NCBI RefSeq assembly: GCF_900174585.1
Contig: NZ_FWPT01000001.1
Location: 310,001 to 374,000 of the forward strand
Source: Parendozoicomonas haliclonae
GTDB taxonomy: Bacteria > Pseudomonadota > Gammaproteobacteria > Pseudomonadales > Endozoicomonadaceae
DNA: 64,000 nucleotides
Direction of reading: 5' to 3'
Shown here: positions 36,868-45,947 of the stretch, piece by piece
Numbering within the stretch: the first letter of the stretch is position 1
How the letters are laid out: every line of letters begins with the position of its first letter
The notes under the pieces: generated by a model
Databases searched by the model: none
Told to the model about the DNA's origin: nothing
The model's input: only the letters and a program-made list of their open reading frames with translations
Made by a program: the position numbers and the translations under genes

Positions 36868-38169
36868 TTAAATAATCAGGCTGCCAGCCAGAAGTGGCGT
36901 AGCGCGAAGATCCCGATACCAGCGTTCAACCGGATGTTCCTGGATAAAACCATGGCCGCCCAACAGCTGGACACCATCAGTACCTGCCTGCATACCTTTG
37001 CTGGTGGCTTGCAGGAAAGACAGACGTGCTTCTTTGGTGAAATCCATGTTGCGTTCGGCACGGCTGGCCGCACGGCTGTTTAACAGACGCATCCCTTCAA
37101 TCTCGGTGGCCATATCGGCAATCATAAAGGCGACAGACTGACGGTGAGTGATGGGCTCACCAAAGGCTTTGCGGTCATTGCAGTAGGGCACAACGTAATC
37201 AAGGATGGCTTGTGCCGTTCCTGTTGCCAGCGTCGCGGCTGCAACCTGACTGCGGGCAAGCCACTCTTGGGCATCAAAGTTTCCGGCATCCAGACAATGG
37301 TAGAGAGGGATATCGACGTTTTTTAAATGCAGTTGGCCAAGATCGGCACTGTGCAGCCCCATGGACGGTAGTTGGGAAACAGTTACACCTTTACTGTTGC
37401 GAGGTACCAGGAACAGAAAGGTCTTGTCTTTCAGGGAGGCGGAAACCAGAAAGAACTCGGCGCTCTGGCTGATGGGCACCATGGTTTTATGACCATTCAA
37501 CCGGTAGCTGTTGCCTTTTTTCTGGGCAGTGCAGGAGGGTTGGGCATCATTTCTGTTCACACCGGTTTCTTGGTGAGCAACGGAAGCCTGCACGCGGCCG
37601 CTCTCAATGAGTTTGGACTGCCAGGTGTGTTGTAATCCAGATTGCCCCCAGCGGCTGATAGCCAAGGCCACAGATACCGGGGAGAGCAGAGCCAGAGCCT
37701 GTCCCATATCGCCTCGGGCGAGCTCTTCAGTCAGCAGCATCCAGGTTTCAGATGCGTGGGCCATATCCATACCGTCCAGATCTTCCGGCAGAATAAAATA
37801 ACCGGCACCCAGCTCATCAAACTCGTTCCAGATAGCTTCGGAAGGTTTGCGATCAATCGCTGAAGAAGCGGCTTCTTCCCGCAGGCGTTCTGCCAGCCGT
37901 GCCGCATTATCCTTGATCATCATTTGCTCTTCCGAGAGATTCAGATCAAATAATGAAGAGGGCTTTTGACTGGTTTGAGATTGTTTGTCTTTGTTTGTTT
38001 TGGCCTTGCGTTTAGAGAGAGCACCCTGGCTTTTTATAACCGCAGAAAACCCACGGCGAGTGACAATATAAGCCAGTTTCTCAGCCGGCTTTCTCAGGCG
38101 GGTACGCTCAGCGAAATCCGATCCCGCAAAGCGGTTGGCAAGGTTTAGAGCTATGCCGATAGCATTCAT
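36868..38169 (-). CDS. Acyl-CoA dehydrogenase paralogue lacking the usual catalytic Glu
   Basis: A 433-residue acyl-CoA dehydrogenase family protein with an N-terminal extension of about 75 basic residues. The family core is recognisable (N-G-H-K-T-M-V-P-I, H-R-Q-S-V-A-F-M-I-A-D-M, G-G-H-G-F-I-Q-E-H-P-V-E-R-W-Y-R-D). It ends at L-L-A-G-S-L-I-I where relatives have the E-G-T-x-Q-I base motif and a further helix. No glutamate is seen at the alternative helix-G position either. It may be a non-catalytic partner of the adjacent dehydrogenase. Confidence 0.85.
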   Translation of the reverse strand: MNAIGIALNLANRFAGSDFAERTRLRKPAEKLAYIVTRRGFSAVIKSQGALSKRKAKTNKDKQSQTSQKPSSLFDLNLSEEQMMIKDNAARLAERLREEAASSAIDRKPSEAIWNEFDELGAGYFILPEDLDGMDMAHASETWMLLTEELARGDMGQALALLSPVSVALAISRWGQSGLQHTWQSKLIESGRVQASVAHQETGVNRNDAQPSCTAQKKGNSYRLNGHKTMVPISQSAEFFLVSASLKDKTFLFLVPRNSKGVTVSQLPSMGLHSADLGQLHLKNVDIPLYHCLDAGNFDAQEWLARSQVAAATLATGTAQAILDYVVPYCNDRKAFGEPITHRQSVAFMIADMATEIEGMRLLNSRAASRAERNMDFTKEARLSFLQATSKGMQAGTDGVQLLGGHGFIQEHPVERWYRDLRATPLLAGSLII

Positions 38170-38542
38170 ACAGAGTACTTACACAGGGTTGCGAAATTAT
38201 TATTGTGTTTCCAGAAACGGCTCTGTGTAGCGTGTTTAAGTATGATCATTCGGACCCAAAAAAGTGCATTTTCTCGGGAAAAATACCAACAATCTTAGAA
38301 TTAATACTTATTTCTCGCTATTATGGTCGCGTTCTGTGAGCTTAGGCTCGCAGACAGTCAGGGGGTAACCATTGACTGCCGGGCATGGGGGAAGTGGCGT
38401 ATGTGTCAATTTCACATGTTTTTATGTGAGTGATGATCGCCCGGAGAAGGATGGCTTTGTGGCTGTATTGAATACAGGCAAGGTCACCGGTAGTGTGATG
38501 TTGCCGCGAAAATGATTTGATAACAAAAAAAGTGATTCGCTT
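38170..38542 (+). other. Divergent regulatory region upstream of fadD
   Basis: A 373-base gap between divergently transcribed fatty-acid genes. It contains short inverted repeats: CACAT/ATGTG around 38419-38434, CTGTATT/AATACAG around 38463-38477 and CAGTCA/TGACTG around 38356-38381. No FadR- or PsrA-type operator was recognised. A long structured fadD leader is possible. Confidence 0.4.
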
Positions 38543-40252
38543 ATGGATGCTCAGTTCTGGAATGGTAAGCGTGCTCCAGGCGTTCAGGATACCGTTAACC
38601 CTGATAAATACGCTTCGATTCTTGAGGTTTTTGAAGAGTCAGTCCGCAAAAACGCTGATAAAGCCGCTTTCACGGGTATAGGCCATACCCTGACTTACCG
38701 GGATATTGACGAGCTCAGTACCCAGTTCGCAACCTATCTGCAAAATTACACCGATCTCAAGCCGGGAGACCGGATTGCTATTCAAATGCCAAACCTGCTT
38801 CAGTTCCCGATAGCCGTATACGGGGCACTGAAGGCAGGCTTGATCATTGTGAATACCAATCCTCTGTACACCGCTCGGGAAATGCATCACCAGTTCAATG
38901 ATTCCGGTGCCCGCGCTCTGGTATTTATGGATGTGTTTGGACATCTGGTTGAGGAAATTATTACCGATACGCCGGTTGAACATCTGATTGTTACCAGTAT
39001 TGCCGATTGTCTACCTGCGCCAAAACGCCCGCTGATCAACTTCGCCGCCAAGTATGTGAAGAAGATGGTTCAGCCTTACAACCTGCCAAGCGCAGTGCGT
39101 TTCCGTAAGGCTCTGAAACTGGGCACTGGCAAGAGCTATGTGCGTCCGGAGTCAGCCAAAGGTGACGATATTGCGGTACTTCAATACACCGGTGGTACCA
39201 CTGGTGTAGCCAAAGGCGCGATGCTGACTCACCGCAACATTATTGCCAACATGATGCAGTCCAAGGCGCATCTCTCCCAGCTGGATAAAGATGGAAACCG
39301 CATCAACAAGCCAGGCGAAGAGATTATTGTGGCACCACTGCCGCTGTATCATATCTACGCGTTCACCGTGCACCTGATGGCTATGGTAGAGGAAGGTAAT
39401 CACAACATTCTGATTGCCAACCCCCGTGATACCAGCATGTTTATCAAGATGATCAAGCCGTGGCAGTTCACCGGCTTTATTGGCTTGAATACTCTGTTTG
39501 TCAGCCTGATGAATCACCCGGAATTCAAAACCTGTGATTTCAGCAAAATGAAGCTGACCCTGTCTGGCGGTACGGCTTTGCAAGGCGACACCGGCAAGCG
39601 CTGGAAAGAAGCGACCGGCACGACCATCTCTGAAGCCTATGGTCTGACAGAGTGCTCCCCGGCTGTAACCATCAACCCGGTTCAGGAGCTGGCTCAGCCC
39701 GGCACTGTGGGTGTTCCAGTACCAAGCACTGCACTGAAAACTGTCGATGATGAAGGTAATGAAACCCCAATCGGCAAGCCTGGTGAACTGTGCGTGAAAG
39801 GTCCGCAGGTGATGAAGGGCTACTGGAAGCGTCCGGATGCAACCGCTGAGATCTTTGATGAAGACGGCTGGCTGAAGACTGGTGACGTGGCTGTTATCGC
39901 AGAGGATGGCTTCGTCAAGATCGTTGACCGTATCAAGGATATGGTTCTGGTTTCCGGCTTTAATGTTTACCCGAATGAAATCGAAGATGTTGTGGTTGGC
40001 CATGACGGTGTTGAGAACTGTGCCGTGATTGGTATTCCGGACAAGAAGACTGGCGAAGCCGTGAAGCTGTTTGTGATTCCTTCAGACAAGTCTTTGACTG
40101 AAGACGCTGTGCGTGAATACTGCAAACTGCATCTCACCGCCTACAAGGTTCCCAAGCAGATTGAGTTCCGTGATGAACTGCCAATGACTCCTGTTGGCAA
40201 GATCCTGCGTAAAGATCTGCGGGCAGAAGAGCTGGCCAAGCAGGCAAGCTGA
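38543..40252 (+). CDS. fadD: Long-chain fatty acid--CoA ligase FadD
   Basis: A 569-residue adenylate-forming enzyme that activates long-chain fatty acids for beta-oxidation. The P-loop-like motif Q-Y-T-G-G-T-T-G-V-A-K-G-A, the A-box Y-G-L-T-E-C-S, and the fatty-acyl-CoA signature D-G-W-L-K-T-G-D-V-A...D-R-I-K-D-M-V-L-V-S-G-F-N-V-Y-P-N-E-I-E are visible, ending with the catalytic lysine in G-K-I-L-R-K. Length is normal for FadD. It is divergent from the acyl-CoA dehydrogenase operon and followed by a strong terminator. Confidence 0.96.
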   Translation: MDAQFWNGKRAPGVQDTVNPDKYASILEVFEESVRKNADKAAFTGIGHTLTYRDIDELSTQFATYLQNYTDLKPGDRIAIQMPNLLQFPIAVYGALKAGLIIVNTNPLYTAREMHHQFNDSGARALVFMDVFGHLVEEIITDTPVEHLIVTSIADCLPAPKRPLINFAAKYVKKMVQPYNLPSAVRFRKALKLGTGKSYVRPESAKGDDIAVLQYTGGTTGVAKGAMLTHRNIIANMMQSKAHLSQLDKDGNRINKPGEEIIVAPLPLYHIYAFTVHLMAMVEEGNHNILIANPRDTSMFIKMIKPWQFTGFIGLNTLFVSLMNHPEFKTCDFSKMKLTLSGGTALQGDTGKRWKEATGTTISEAYGLTECSPAVTINPVQELAQPGTVGVPVPSTALKTVDDEGNETPIGKPGELCVKGPQVMKGYWKRPDATAEIFDEDGWLKTGDVAVIAEDGFVKIVDRIKDMVLVSGFNVYPNEIEDVVVGHDGVENCAVIGIPDKKTGEAVKLFVIPSDKSLTEDAVREYCKLHLTAYKVPKQIEFRDELPMTPVGKILRKDLRAEELAKQAS

Positions 40253-40286
40253 TAGTCTGAAAGCCAAAAATTTCTGGTAAAACCTG

Positions 40287-40321
40287 ACAAGCCCATCCGT
40301 TATTCGGATGGGCTTGTTTGC
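40287..40321 (+). terminator. Terminator after fadD
   Basis: ACAAGCCCATCCG and CGGATGGGCTTGT flank a five-base loop, followed by a T-rich tail. Confidence 0.92.
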
Positions 40322-40400
40322 TTTAAGGGTGCGGCTTTCAGCGTATTCTTTTCAGGATGTGTTCTAACCTTGGTAAAAGCAAAATTATCAGGGAGAGACA

Positions 40401-40748
40401 ATGAGACGATCAGCTTTGAAACTGTCTGCACTTACGTTCGGTAGTGCTTGTTTATGGGCTGGCTTGGCAGTCGCCAAACCGGTTTATATTCATTCGATGT
40501 ATCAAAGCGTGACCCGCCCTCCGGCCTTTATCTACTTGGATGTGACGCCTATGCCGAAGTCCAACTGCCCGCAGGCCAAAACAATTATTCTGCGCTGGGA
40601 GAGAACAGCTTTTCTTACGCTTTATGATTCCATGACCAAAAAGCTGCCGATCGAATTCACCAGTTTTCGACAGGGCTGTACGAATATTGAAGGGACGGAT
40701 TATCTGGAAGCCTGGAATGTGAAGTTTCTTCCCAAGCCCAGCTCATAG
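40401..40748 (+). CDS. Small exported protein of unknown function
   Basis: A 115-residue protein with a Sec signal peptide (about 1-25, ending A-V-A-K) and a mature part of about 90 residues holding two cysteines that could form a disulfide. It is preceded by GGGAGAG. No family recognised; the predicted location is the periplasm or beyond. It converges on the next gene and shares no operon with fadD, from which a terminator separates it. Confidence 0.6.
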   Translation: MRRSALKLSALTFGSACLWAGLAVAKPVYIHSMYQSVTRPPAFIYLDVTPMPKSNCPQAKTIILRWERTAFLTLYDSMTKKLPIEFTSFRQGCTNIEGTDYLEAWNVKFLPKPSS

Positions 40749-40755
40749 CCTTAGA

Positions 40756-41166
40756 TCAGGCGCTCTTTTTAGAATCCATGTCGGTGGATGATTCCGGGAA
40801 ATAGTGTTTTAGTCGTTCCGGGTCATCCTTCAGTGCTTCCCGTGCCTCTTCGAGAGAGATCGGCTTAACGACCATGGTTTCTACTCTGAACAGATAAACC
40901 CGGGCAGAAAACCAGAACCAGTGTCCGCATTCGGTCAGGCTAAGAACCTTGAAGTCATGGGTTAGCGCTGGGCAGAAGGGAATAATCGTTTCGGAATAGT
41001 GCTGCTTGCAGACCGGATGGGACGACTTTCCGAAATAGCTGACATTGGCAATCACTTCATGCACCTGCTCAAATGCTGCTCCGGCTCTCTGATCCGCGAG
41101 AAAGTCAGCATAACGATTAACTATAAAGACCAGGCCCCCGACAGCGGCGAAAAATACAAGCTCCAT
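40756..41166 (-). CDS. Unknown protein with N-terminal membrane segment
   Basis: A 136-residue protein: hydrophobic N-terminus (about 2-20, L-V-F-F-A-A-V-G-G-L-V-F-I-V), then a soluble region with three cysteines and paired histidines (H-P-V-C-K-Q-H), and a charged C-terminus. GAGGA precedes the ATG at 41166; an ATG at 41184 would add six residues. Not recognised. Confidence 0.55.
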   Translation of the reverse strand: MELVFFAAVGGLVFIVNRYADFLADQRAGAAFEQVHEVIANVSYFGKSSHPVCKQHYSETIIPFCPALTHDFKVLSLTECGHWFWFSARVYLFRVETMVVKPISLEEAREALKDDPERLKHYFPESSTDMDSKKSA

Positions 41167-41337
41167 TGTGTCCTCGTTCAGCAATGCTCACCACAGCCTT
41201 TGGCTGAATGCCGTGATGTTTGTGGCAGAAGGTTCTCGTTAATTAAATGCACGCTAATTAAATGAGTTCGACAGCTGACGAAATGTCTTTACAAGATTAG
41301 TAGAAGCCTTGGGAGGCTGCTGTGTCGTCAGGAAGCC

Positions 41338-41910
41338 TTATAAAAGATGCCAGGCACACATCTGCCGAGCGATAAGATCGGCCTTCTCTCTGCTTGCCAA
41401 TACGGTGACCAGAGCCAGAGCAAACGACATGGCTGTGCCAGGCCCCTGGCTGGTAATAATCTTTTGAGCAGGATCGGTGATGACGGTTTTCAACTGATCC
41501 GGTTCCGGATTGGGAAGTTGATCCTGAAAGCTGGGATAGCTGGTGGCCGTCACGTTATCGAGCAGGCCGTGGTGTGCTAAAACGACAGCAGGAGCAGCGC
41601 AGATGGCTGCAATCCAGCGGTTCTCATTTTTTTGTGTTTTGAGAAGATGTGTCAGTGAAGTGCTGTCCCTCAGATTCTCTGCTCCGGGTATGCCTCCCGG
41701 AAGGGCAATCATATTCCATGATGTGCTGAGACATTCGGCAATCATCTTGTCGGCGGTAAGGGAAACACCTCTCGAGGCGGTGATGTTCGGGCTATGGCTA
41801 CAGGAGGCAACAGTCACATCACATTCTGCTCTGCGCAAAATATCAATGATAGTGACGGCTTCCAACTCTTCAGTGCCATCGGCTATAGGGATAAGAATGC
41901 GCTTCGACAT
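41338..41910 (-). CDS. yajL: DJ-1/PfpI family protein YajL
   Basis: A 190-residue DJ-1 superfamily protein, linked in E. coli to oxidative and glyoxal stress protection (a deglycase role is reported but debated). The nucleophile-elbow cysteine lies in A-A-I-C-A-A-P-A-V-V-L; the N-terminal P-I-A-D-G-T-E-E-L-E-A-V and S-Q-G-P-G-T-A match YajL. It is encoded 26 bases upstream of an OPA-family transporter gene ending at 43319 in the same orientation (the transporter is transcribed first). Confidence 0.88.
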   Translation of the reverse strand: MSKRILIPIADGTEELEAVTIIDILRRAECDVTVASCSHSPNITASRGVSLTADKMIAECLSTSWNMIALPGGIPGAENLRDSTSLTHLLKTQKNENRWIAAICAAPAVVLAHHGLLDNVTATSYPSFQDQLPNPEPDQLKTVITDPAQKIITSQGPGTAMSFALALVTVLASREKADLIARQMCAWHLL

Positions 41911-41936
41911 GGCAAAACCTTTGACTGCAGATTGGA

Positions 41937-43319
41937 CTACCTGCTGAACTCCCTTGGCAGGCTCAACAGCATAAACAGGATAGCCATAATGCAGGAGGCT
42001 ATCAGCAGCCAGAAGCCACCATCCCAGCCAAGCGTGTCGACAATAAAGCCCATGGCGACATTGGCCAGCATCGCGCCGCCGAGGTAGCCAAAGAGCCCGG
42101 TCAGACCTGCAGCGGTACCTGCCGCCTTTTTGGGAACCAGATCCAGTGCCTGTACACCGATCAGCATGACCGGGCCGTAAATTAAAAAACCAATGGTTAT
42201 AAGGGCGATGTTATCGATGGCAGGGTTGCCGGCAGGATTAAGCCAGTAAACCAACACCGCTCCCAGAACCAGCAGCATGAACACAATATTGGCTGGTGCC
42301 CTTCGTCCGCCAAAGACGTGATCACTGAGCCAGCCACAGGCGAGAGTGCCGGGAATGGCGGCGAACTCAAAGGCGAACCAGGCCCAGCCTGACTGTTGAA
42401 TCTGGAAGCCTTTGGCTTCGTTCAGAAAGGTGGGAGCCCAATCCAGTACGCCATAACGCACCAGATAGACAAAGGCATTAGCCAGTGCGATATACCAGAG
42501 TGTGGTGTTGTTCAGGACATGCTTGAGAAGGATTTCCCGTGTAGAGAGCTCCTGCTCATGGCTGCGATTATAGTGAGCGGTATAGTCATCGCGATGGTGT
42601 TCTATGGGAGGGAGGCCACAGGATTGTGGCGTATCCTTGACCAGAACCAGCGTAATGGCTGCCAGAAACAGAGCGCAGATACCGGGAATATAAAATGCAC
42701 TTTGCCAGCTCGCGGTCAGAGCCACACCCCAAATAGCCAAGGGGCCGATCAGGCCGCCTCCTACATTATGAGCAAGGTTCCAGATCGCCATCTTGGAGCC
42801 GCGTTCGGATGGTGAAAACCAATGCACCATCACCCGTCCGCTGGCCGGCCAGCCCATACCCTGAAACCAGCCATTGATCATCAGGATGCCAAACATAATA
42901 GGGATGCTGGAAAGTGCCCAGGGAACAAGGCCCATAAAAATCATGGTGGCAGCGGTGAGGGCAAGCCCAAGAGAAAGAAAGCGCTGGGCATTGCTGCGAT
43001 CCGAGATGGTGCCCATAACAAACTTGCTAAGGCCATAGGCGATAGCAACGCCCGACATGGCAAAGCCGAGCTCCGTCTTGGAATAGCCCATGGCCAAAAG
43101 ATCAGGAATCGCCAGGCTAAAATTTTTTCTGACCAGGTAATAACCGGCATAACCAAGAAATATGCCCAGAAACACCTGCAGGCGAAGGCGCTTATAGGTG
43201 GGGTCTACATCGCTGGCGGTCAGTGGTGCAGCTGCAGGCGGTGGAGAGAGAAAACCCTGCCACCATGCCTCGGGCCTGTTGTTGGCGCAAACGTTGGCAC
43301 TATGGTTTTTGGCTGGCAT
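41937..43319 (-). CDS. Organophosphate:phosphate antiporter (GlpT/UhpT/UhpC family), copy A
   Basis: A 460-residue MFS transporter with 12 predicted helices. Family hallmarks include G-Y-A-G-Y-Y-L-V-R-K-N-F-S-L-A-I-P and the S-D-R-S-N-A-Q-R loop, with G-W-F-Q-G-M-G-W-P in helix 4. GlpT exchanges glycerol-3-phosphate, UhpT hexose phosphates, and UhpC acts as a glucose-6-phosphate sensor; sequence by eye does not separate these. It has a longer proline/alanine-rich N-terminus than copy B. It lies 82 bases downstream of copy B. Confidence 0.88.
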   Translation of the reverse strand: MPAKNHSANVCANNRPEAWWQGFLSPPPAAAPLTASDVDPTYKRLRLQVFLGIFLGYAGYYLVRKNFSLAIPDLLAMGYSKTELGFAMSGVAIAYGLSKFVMGTISDRSNAQRFLSLGLALTAATMIFMGLVPWALSSIPIMFGILMINGWFQGMGWPASGRVMVHWFSPSERGSKMAIWNLAHNVGGGLIGPLAIWGVALTASWQSAFYIPGICALFLAAITLVLVKDTPQSCGLPPIEHHRDDYTAHYNRSHEQELSTREILLKHVLNNTTLWYIALANAFVYLVRYGVLDWAPTFLNEAKGFQIQQSGWAWFAFEFAAIPGTLACGWLSDHVFGGRRAPANIVFMLLVLGAVLVYWLNPAGNPAIDNIALITIGFLIYGPVMLIGVQALDLVPKKAAGTAAGLTGLFGYLGGAMLANVAMGFIVDTLGWDGGFWLLIASCIMAILFMLLSLPREFSR

Positions 43320-43401
43320 GGAAAGACGATCCCAGATTAAAGACTGAAATTAGACCGTCAGTCCCACTGCCACCAGTTTCGTTGTGTAAGGTTATGAAAC
43401 C

Positions 43402-44775
43402 CTATTCAGGCACATCGTGACCGTAGAGCTCGGCTTTTTCGGTCTTCTCCTCTTTGAGTGTCAGGGCGACCAAAAGTGCCGCCATGATGCAAGAGGCGAT
43501 CAGTACGATAAAACCGCCGCTCCAATCGAAGCTGTCCACAATAAAGCCCATGGCAATATTGGCGAACATGGCTCCGCCCAGATAACCGAACAGGCCAGTC
43601 AGACCTGTCGCCGTGCCCGCAGCTTTTTTCGGGGCCATATCAAGCGCCTGTACGCCGATCAGAACGACAGGACCATAGATTAAAAAGCCAACGACAATCA
43701 GGCAGGCGATATCAATAGCTGGATTGCCAGCCGGGTTCTGCCAGTAGATAAACACGGCGACGGCTACGAGCAGCATAAAGATGATATTGATGGGGGCTCT
43801 GCGACCATAGAACACCTTGTCACTCAGCCAGCCGGTAATCAGGATTCCAGGGATGCCGGCAAACTCATAGGCAAAGTAGGCCCAGCCGGTCTGGCTCATG
43901 GAGAAGTTCTTGGCTTCCTCCAGGTAGGTGGGGGCCCAGTCCAGCACTCCATAGCGCACCAGATAAACGAAGATGTTGGCGAAGGCGAGATACCAGAGCA
44001 GTTTGTTATTGAAGACATGCTCAAAGAATATTTCCCGAGCTGTCATTTCCCGCTCATGATCTTCTGAGTAGGACTTATGGTATTCACCGGTCCACTCTTC
44101 CACGCTTGGTAATCCACAGGATTGCGGTGTATCTCTGACCAGAAACCAGGTGACCAGTGCGAAAGCCAGAGCGACATAGCCGTGGAGAAAGATTTTGCTC
44201 TGCCAGTCATGGAATAAAAACACTGCAAGTATGGCGAGGGGGCCGACCAGTCCGGCGCCCACATTGTGTGCGGTATTCCAGATGGCCATCTTGACCCCGC
44301 GCTCACGAATGGTGAACCAGTGCGCCATTACTCTTACGCAGCTGGGATAGCCAATTCCCTGGAACCAGCCGCTCAGACATAGCAGAACAAACATGCTGGT
44401 AATACTGCTGGTGGCAATATCCGCTGTGCCCATAAAAATGGTGACCAAAGAGCTGATGCTGAGACCTAGCACAATAAATTTACGGGCGTCGCTGCGGTCC
44501 GAGACATTGCCCATTAAAAATTTACTGAGGCCATAGGCGAGAGATACGCCTGAAAGAGCAAATCCGAGTTGCGCCTTGGTATAACCAAGAGCAATCAGAT
44601 TGGGCATTGCGAGGGAGAAATTTTTTCGGATGAGATAGTAGCCGGCATAGCCAATAAAAATCCCTATCATCATTTGCCAGCGCATTCTTTTATAGGTGTT
44701 ATCAATATCCCGTTGAGGCAATCGTGGGATATGGGCTGGAGGTTTTAAAAAGTCCCTTAACAAAGCCATAGGCAC
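43402..44775 (-). CDS. Organophosphate:phosphate antiporter (GlpT/UhpT/UhpC family), copy B
   Basis: A 457-residue paralogue of the adjacent transporter, sharing G-Y-A-G-Y-Y-L-I-R-K-N-F-S-L-A-M-P, S-D-R-S-D-A-R-K, G-Y-L-G-G-A-M and long stretches in the C-terminal half (V-L-I-G-V-Q-A-L-D). Both are fully intact. The pair probably arose by tandem duplication; one could act as transporter and the other as a sensor, as with UhpT and UhpC, but no uhpA/uhpB genes are nearby. Confidence 0.88.
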   Translation of the reverse strand: MPMALLRDFLKPPAHIPRLPQRDIDNTYKRMRWQMMIGIFIGYAGYYLIRKNFSLAMPNLIALGYTKAQLGFALSGVSLAYGLSKFLMGNVSDRSDARKFIVLGLSISSLVTIFMGTADIATSSITSMFVLLCLSGWFQGIGYPSCVRVMAHWFTIRERGVKMAIWNTAHNVGAGLVGPLAILAVFLFHDWQSKIFLHGYVALAFALVTWFLVRDTPQSCGLPSVEEWTGEYHKSYSEDHEREMTAREIFFEHVFNNKLLWYLAFANIFVYLVRYGVLDWAPTYLEEAKNFSMSQTGWAYFAYEFAGIPGILITGWLSDKVFYGRRAPINIIFMLLVAVAVFIYWQNPAGNPAIDIACLIVVGFLIYGPVVLIGVQALDMAPKKAAGTATGLTGLFGYLGGAMFANIAMGFIVDSFDWSGGFIVLIASCIMAALLVALTLKEEKTEKAELYGHDVPE

Positions 44776-44867
44776 TCACCCCGCATTTCGTGCAACAGCA
44801 GAGCTGCTAGTCCAGACCACGAAAGGGAATTGGGCAAGTTTTAATTAATAGGAAAAGAGTGGGGTTG

Positions 44868-44896
44868 ATTCTGTGGTGTTTAAAACACCACAGAAT
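44868..44896. repeat. Perfect 29-bp palindrome
   Basis: Arms of 14 bases (ATTCTGTGGTGTTT and its complement, 44883-44896) around one A. It lies between the tas stop and the transporter start, without a flanking T-run. It may terminate tas transcription or be an operator for the transporter gene. Confidence 0.6.
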
Positions 44897-44915
44897 TGGA
44901 AGGGAAGTATTTAAA

Positions 44916-45947
44916 TCAGGCTGCGGGATCGGGGTATTGTCGATGAATCGCTTCAATGTCTTCGAGAACCTGATCAGAAAGCTCAAGGGTGACCGAATCA
45001 ATATTATCCTTGAGCTGTTCCATGGTTGTGGCACCAATAATATTACTGGTCATAAAGCTGCGACTGTTAACGTAGGCGAGTGCCATCTGGGCAGGGTCGA
45101 GATTATTGTCACGTGCCAGCTCAACGTAAGCTTTAGTAGCCTTTTCCACACCGGGTGAGTTATAGCGTTTGAAGCGTGAATAAAGAGTCAGGCGAGCGCC
45201 TTCCGGGCGGGCACCATCCAAATACTTGCCGCTCAGTACACCCATGGCCAGTGGAGAATAGGCCAGCAGGCCAATATCTTCACGGTGGCTGATTTCAGCC
45301 ATGCCCACTTCGTAGCTTCTGAATACCAGACTATAAGGATTCTGCACACTCACAGCTCTTGGCCAGCCACGCTCTTCGGCGATCTTGAGAAACTGCATGG
45401 TTCCCCAAGGGGTTTCGTTGGAAAGACCGATGTGGCGGATCTTGCCGGCTTTCACCAGTTCATCAATAACCTCAAGGGTTTCCTCGATTGGGGTAGCCTG
45501 CTCCTGTTCATTAAAGACAAAACCACGCTGACCAAAGTTATTGGTGTTACGGTCTGGCCAGTGCAGCTGGTAGAGGTCAATGTAATCAGTCTGCAGGCGG
45601 CGCAGGCTGCCATCGAGTGCGGCCGTCAGGTGCTTACGATTAAAGCGGCGACCGCCATCCATGTAAGCGAAGCCGGGGCCACAGATTTTTGTGGCAACAA
45701 TGACATCGTCACGCTTGCCGCGTTTGTTCAGCCAGTTACCGATAATAGTTTCGGTATGGGTGTAGGTTTCCTCTTTAGGAGGGACCGGATACATTTCGGC
45801 GGTATCCAGAAAGTTCACTCCCCGCTCCCAGGCATAATCCAGCTGGGAAAAGGCCTCCTCCTGAGTGTTTTGTTCCCCCCAGGTCATTGTGCCCAGGCAA
45901 ATCAGACTAACCTCTGTATCGGTACGGCCAAGCTTTCGGTATTTCAT
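44916..45947 (-). CDS. tas: Aldo/keto reductase Tas
   Basis: A 343-residue NADPH-dependent aldo/keto reductase of the Tas subgroup. Signatures: C-L-G-T-M-T-W-G-E-Q-N near the start, the catalytic region F-L-D-T-A-E-M-Y with P-V-P-P-K-E-E-T insertion typical of Tas, a lysine in A-T-K-I-C-G, and Y-Q-L-H-W-P-D-R. Physiological substrate unknown. It is divergent from the rplM operon. Confidence 0.9.
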   Translation of the reverse strand: MKYRKLGRTDTEVSLICLGTMTWGEQNTQEEAFSQLDYAWERGVNFLDTAEMYPVPPKEETYTHTETIIGNWLNKRGKRDDVIVATKICGPGFAYMDGGRRFNRKHLTAALDGSLRRLQTDYIDLYQLHWPDRNTNNFGQRGFVFNEQEQATPIEETLEVIDELVKAGKIRHIGLSNETPWGTMQFLKIAEERGWPRAVSVQNPYSLVFRSYEVGMAEISHREDIGLLAYSPLAMGVLSGKYLDGARPEGARLTLYSRFKRYNSPGVEKATKAYVELARDNNLDPAQMALAYVNSRSFMTSNIIGATTMEQLKDNIDSVTLELSDQVLEDIEAIHRQYPDPAA

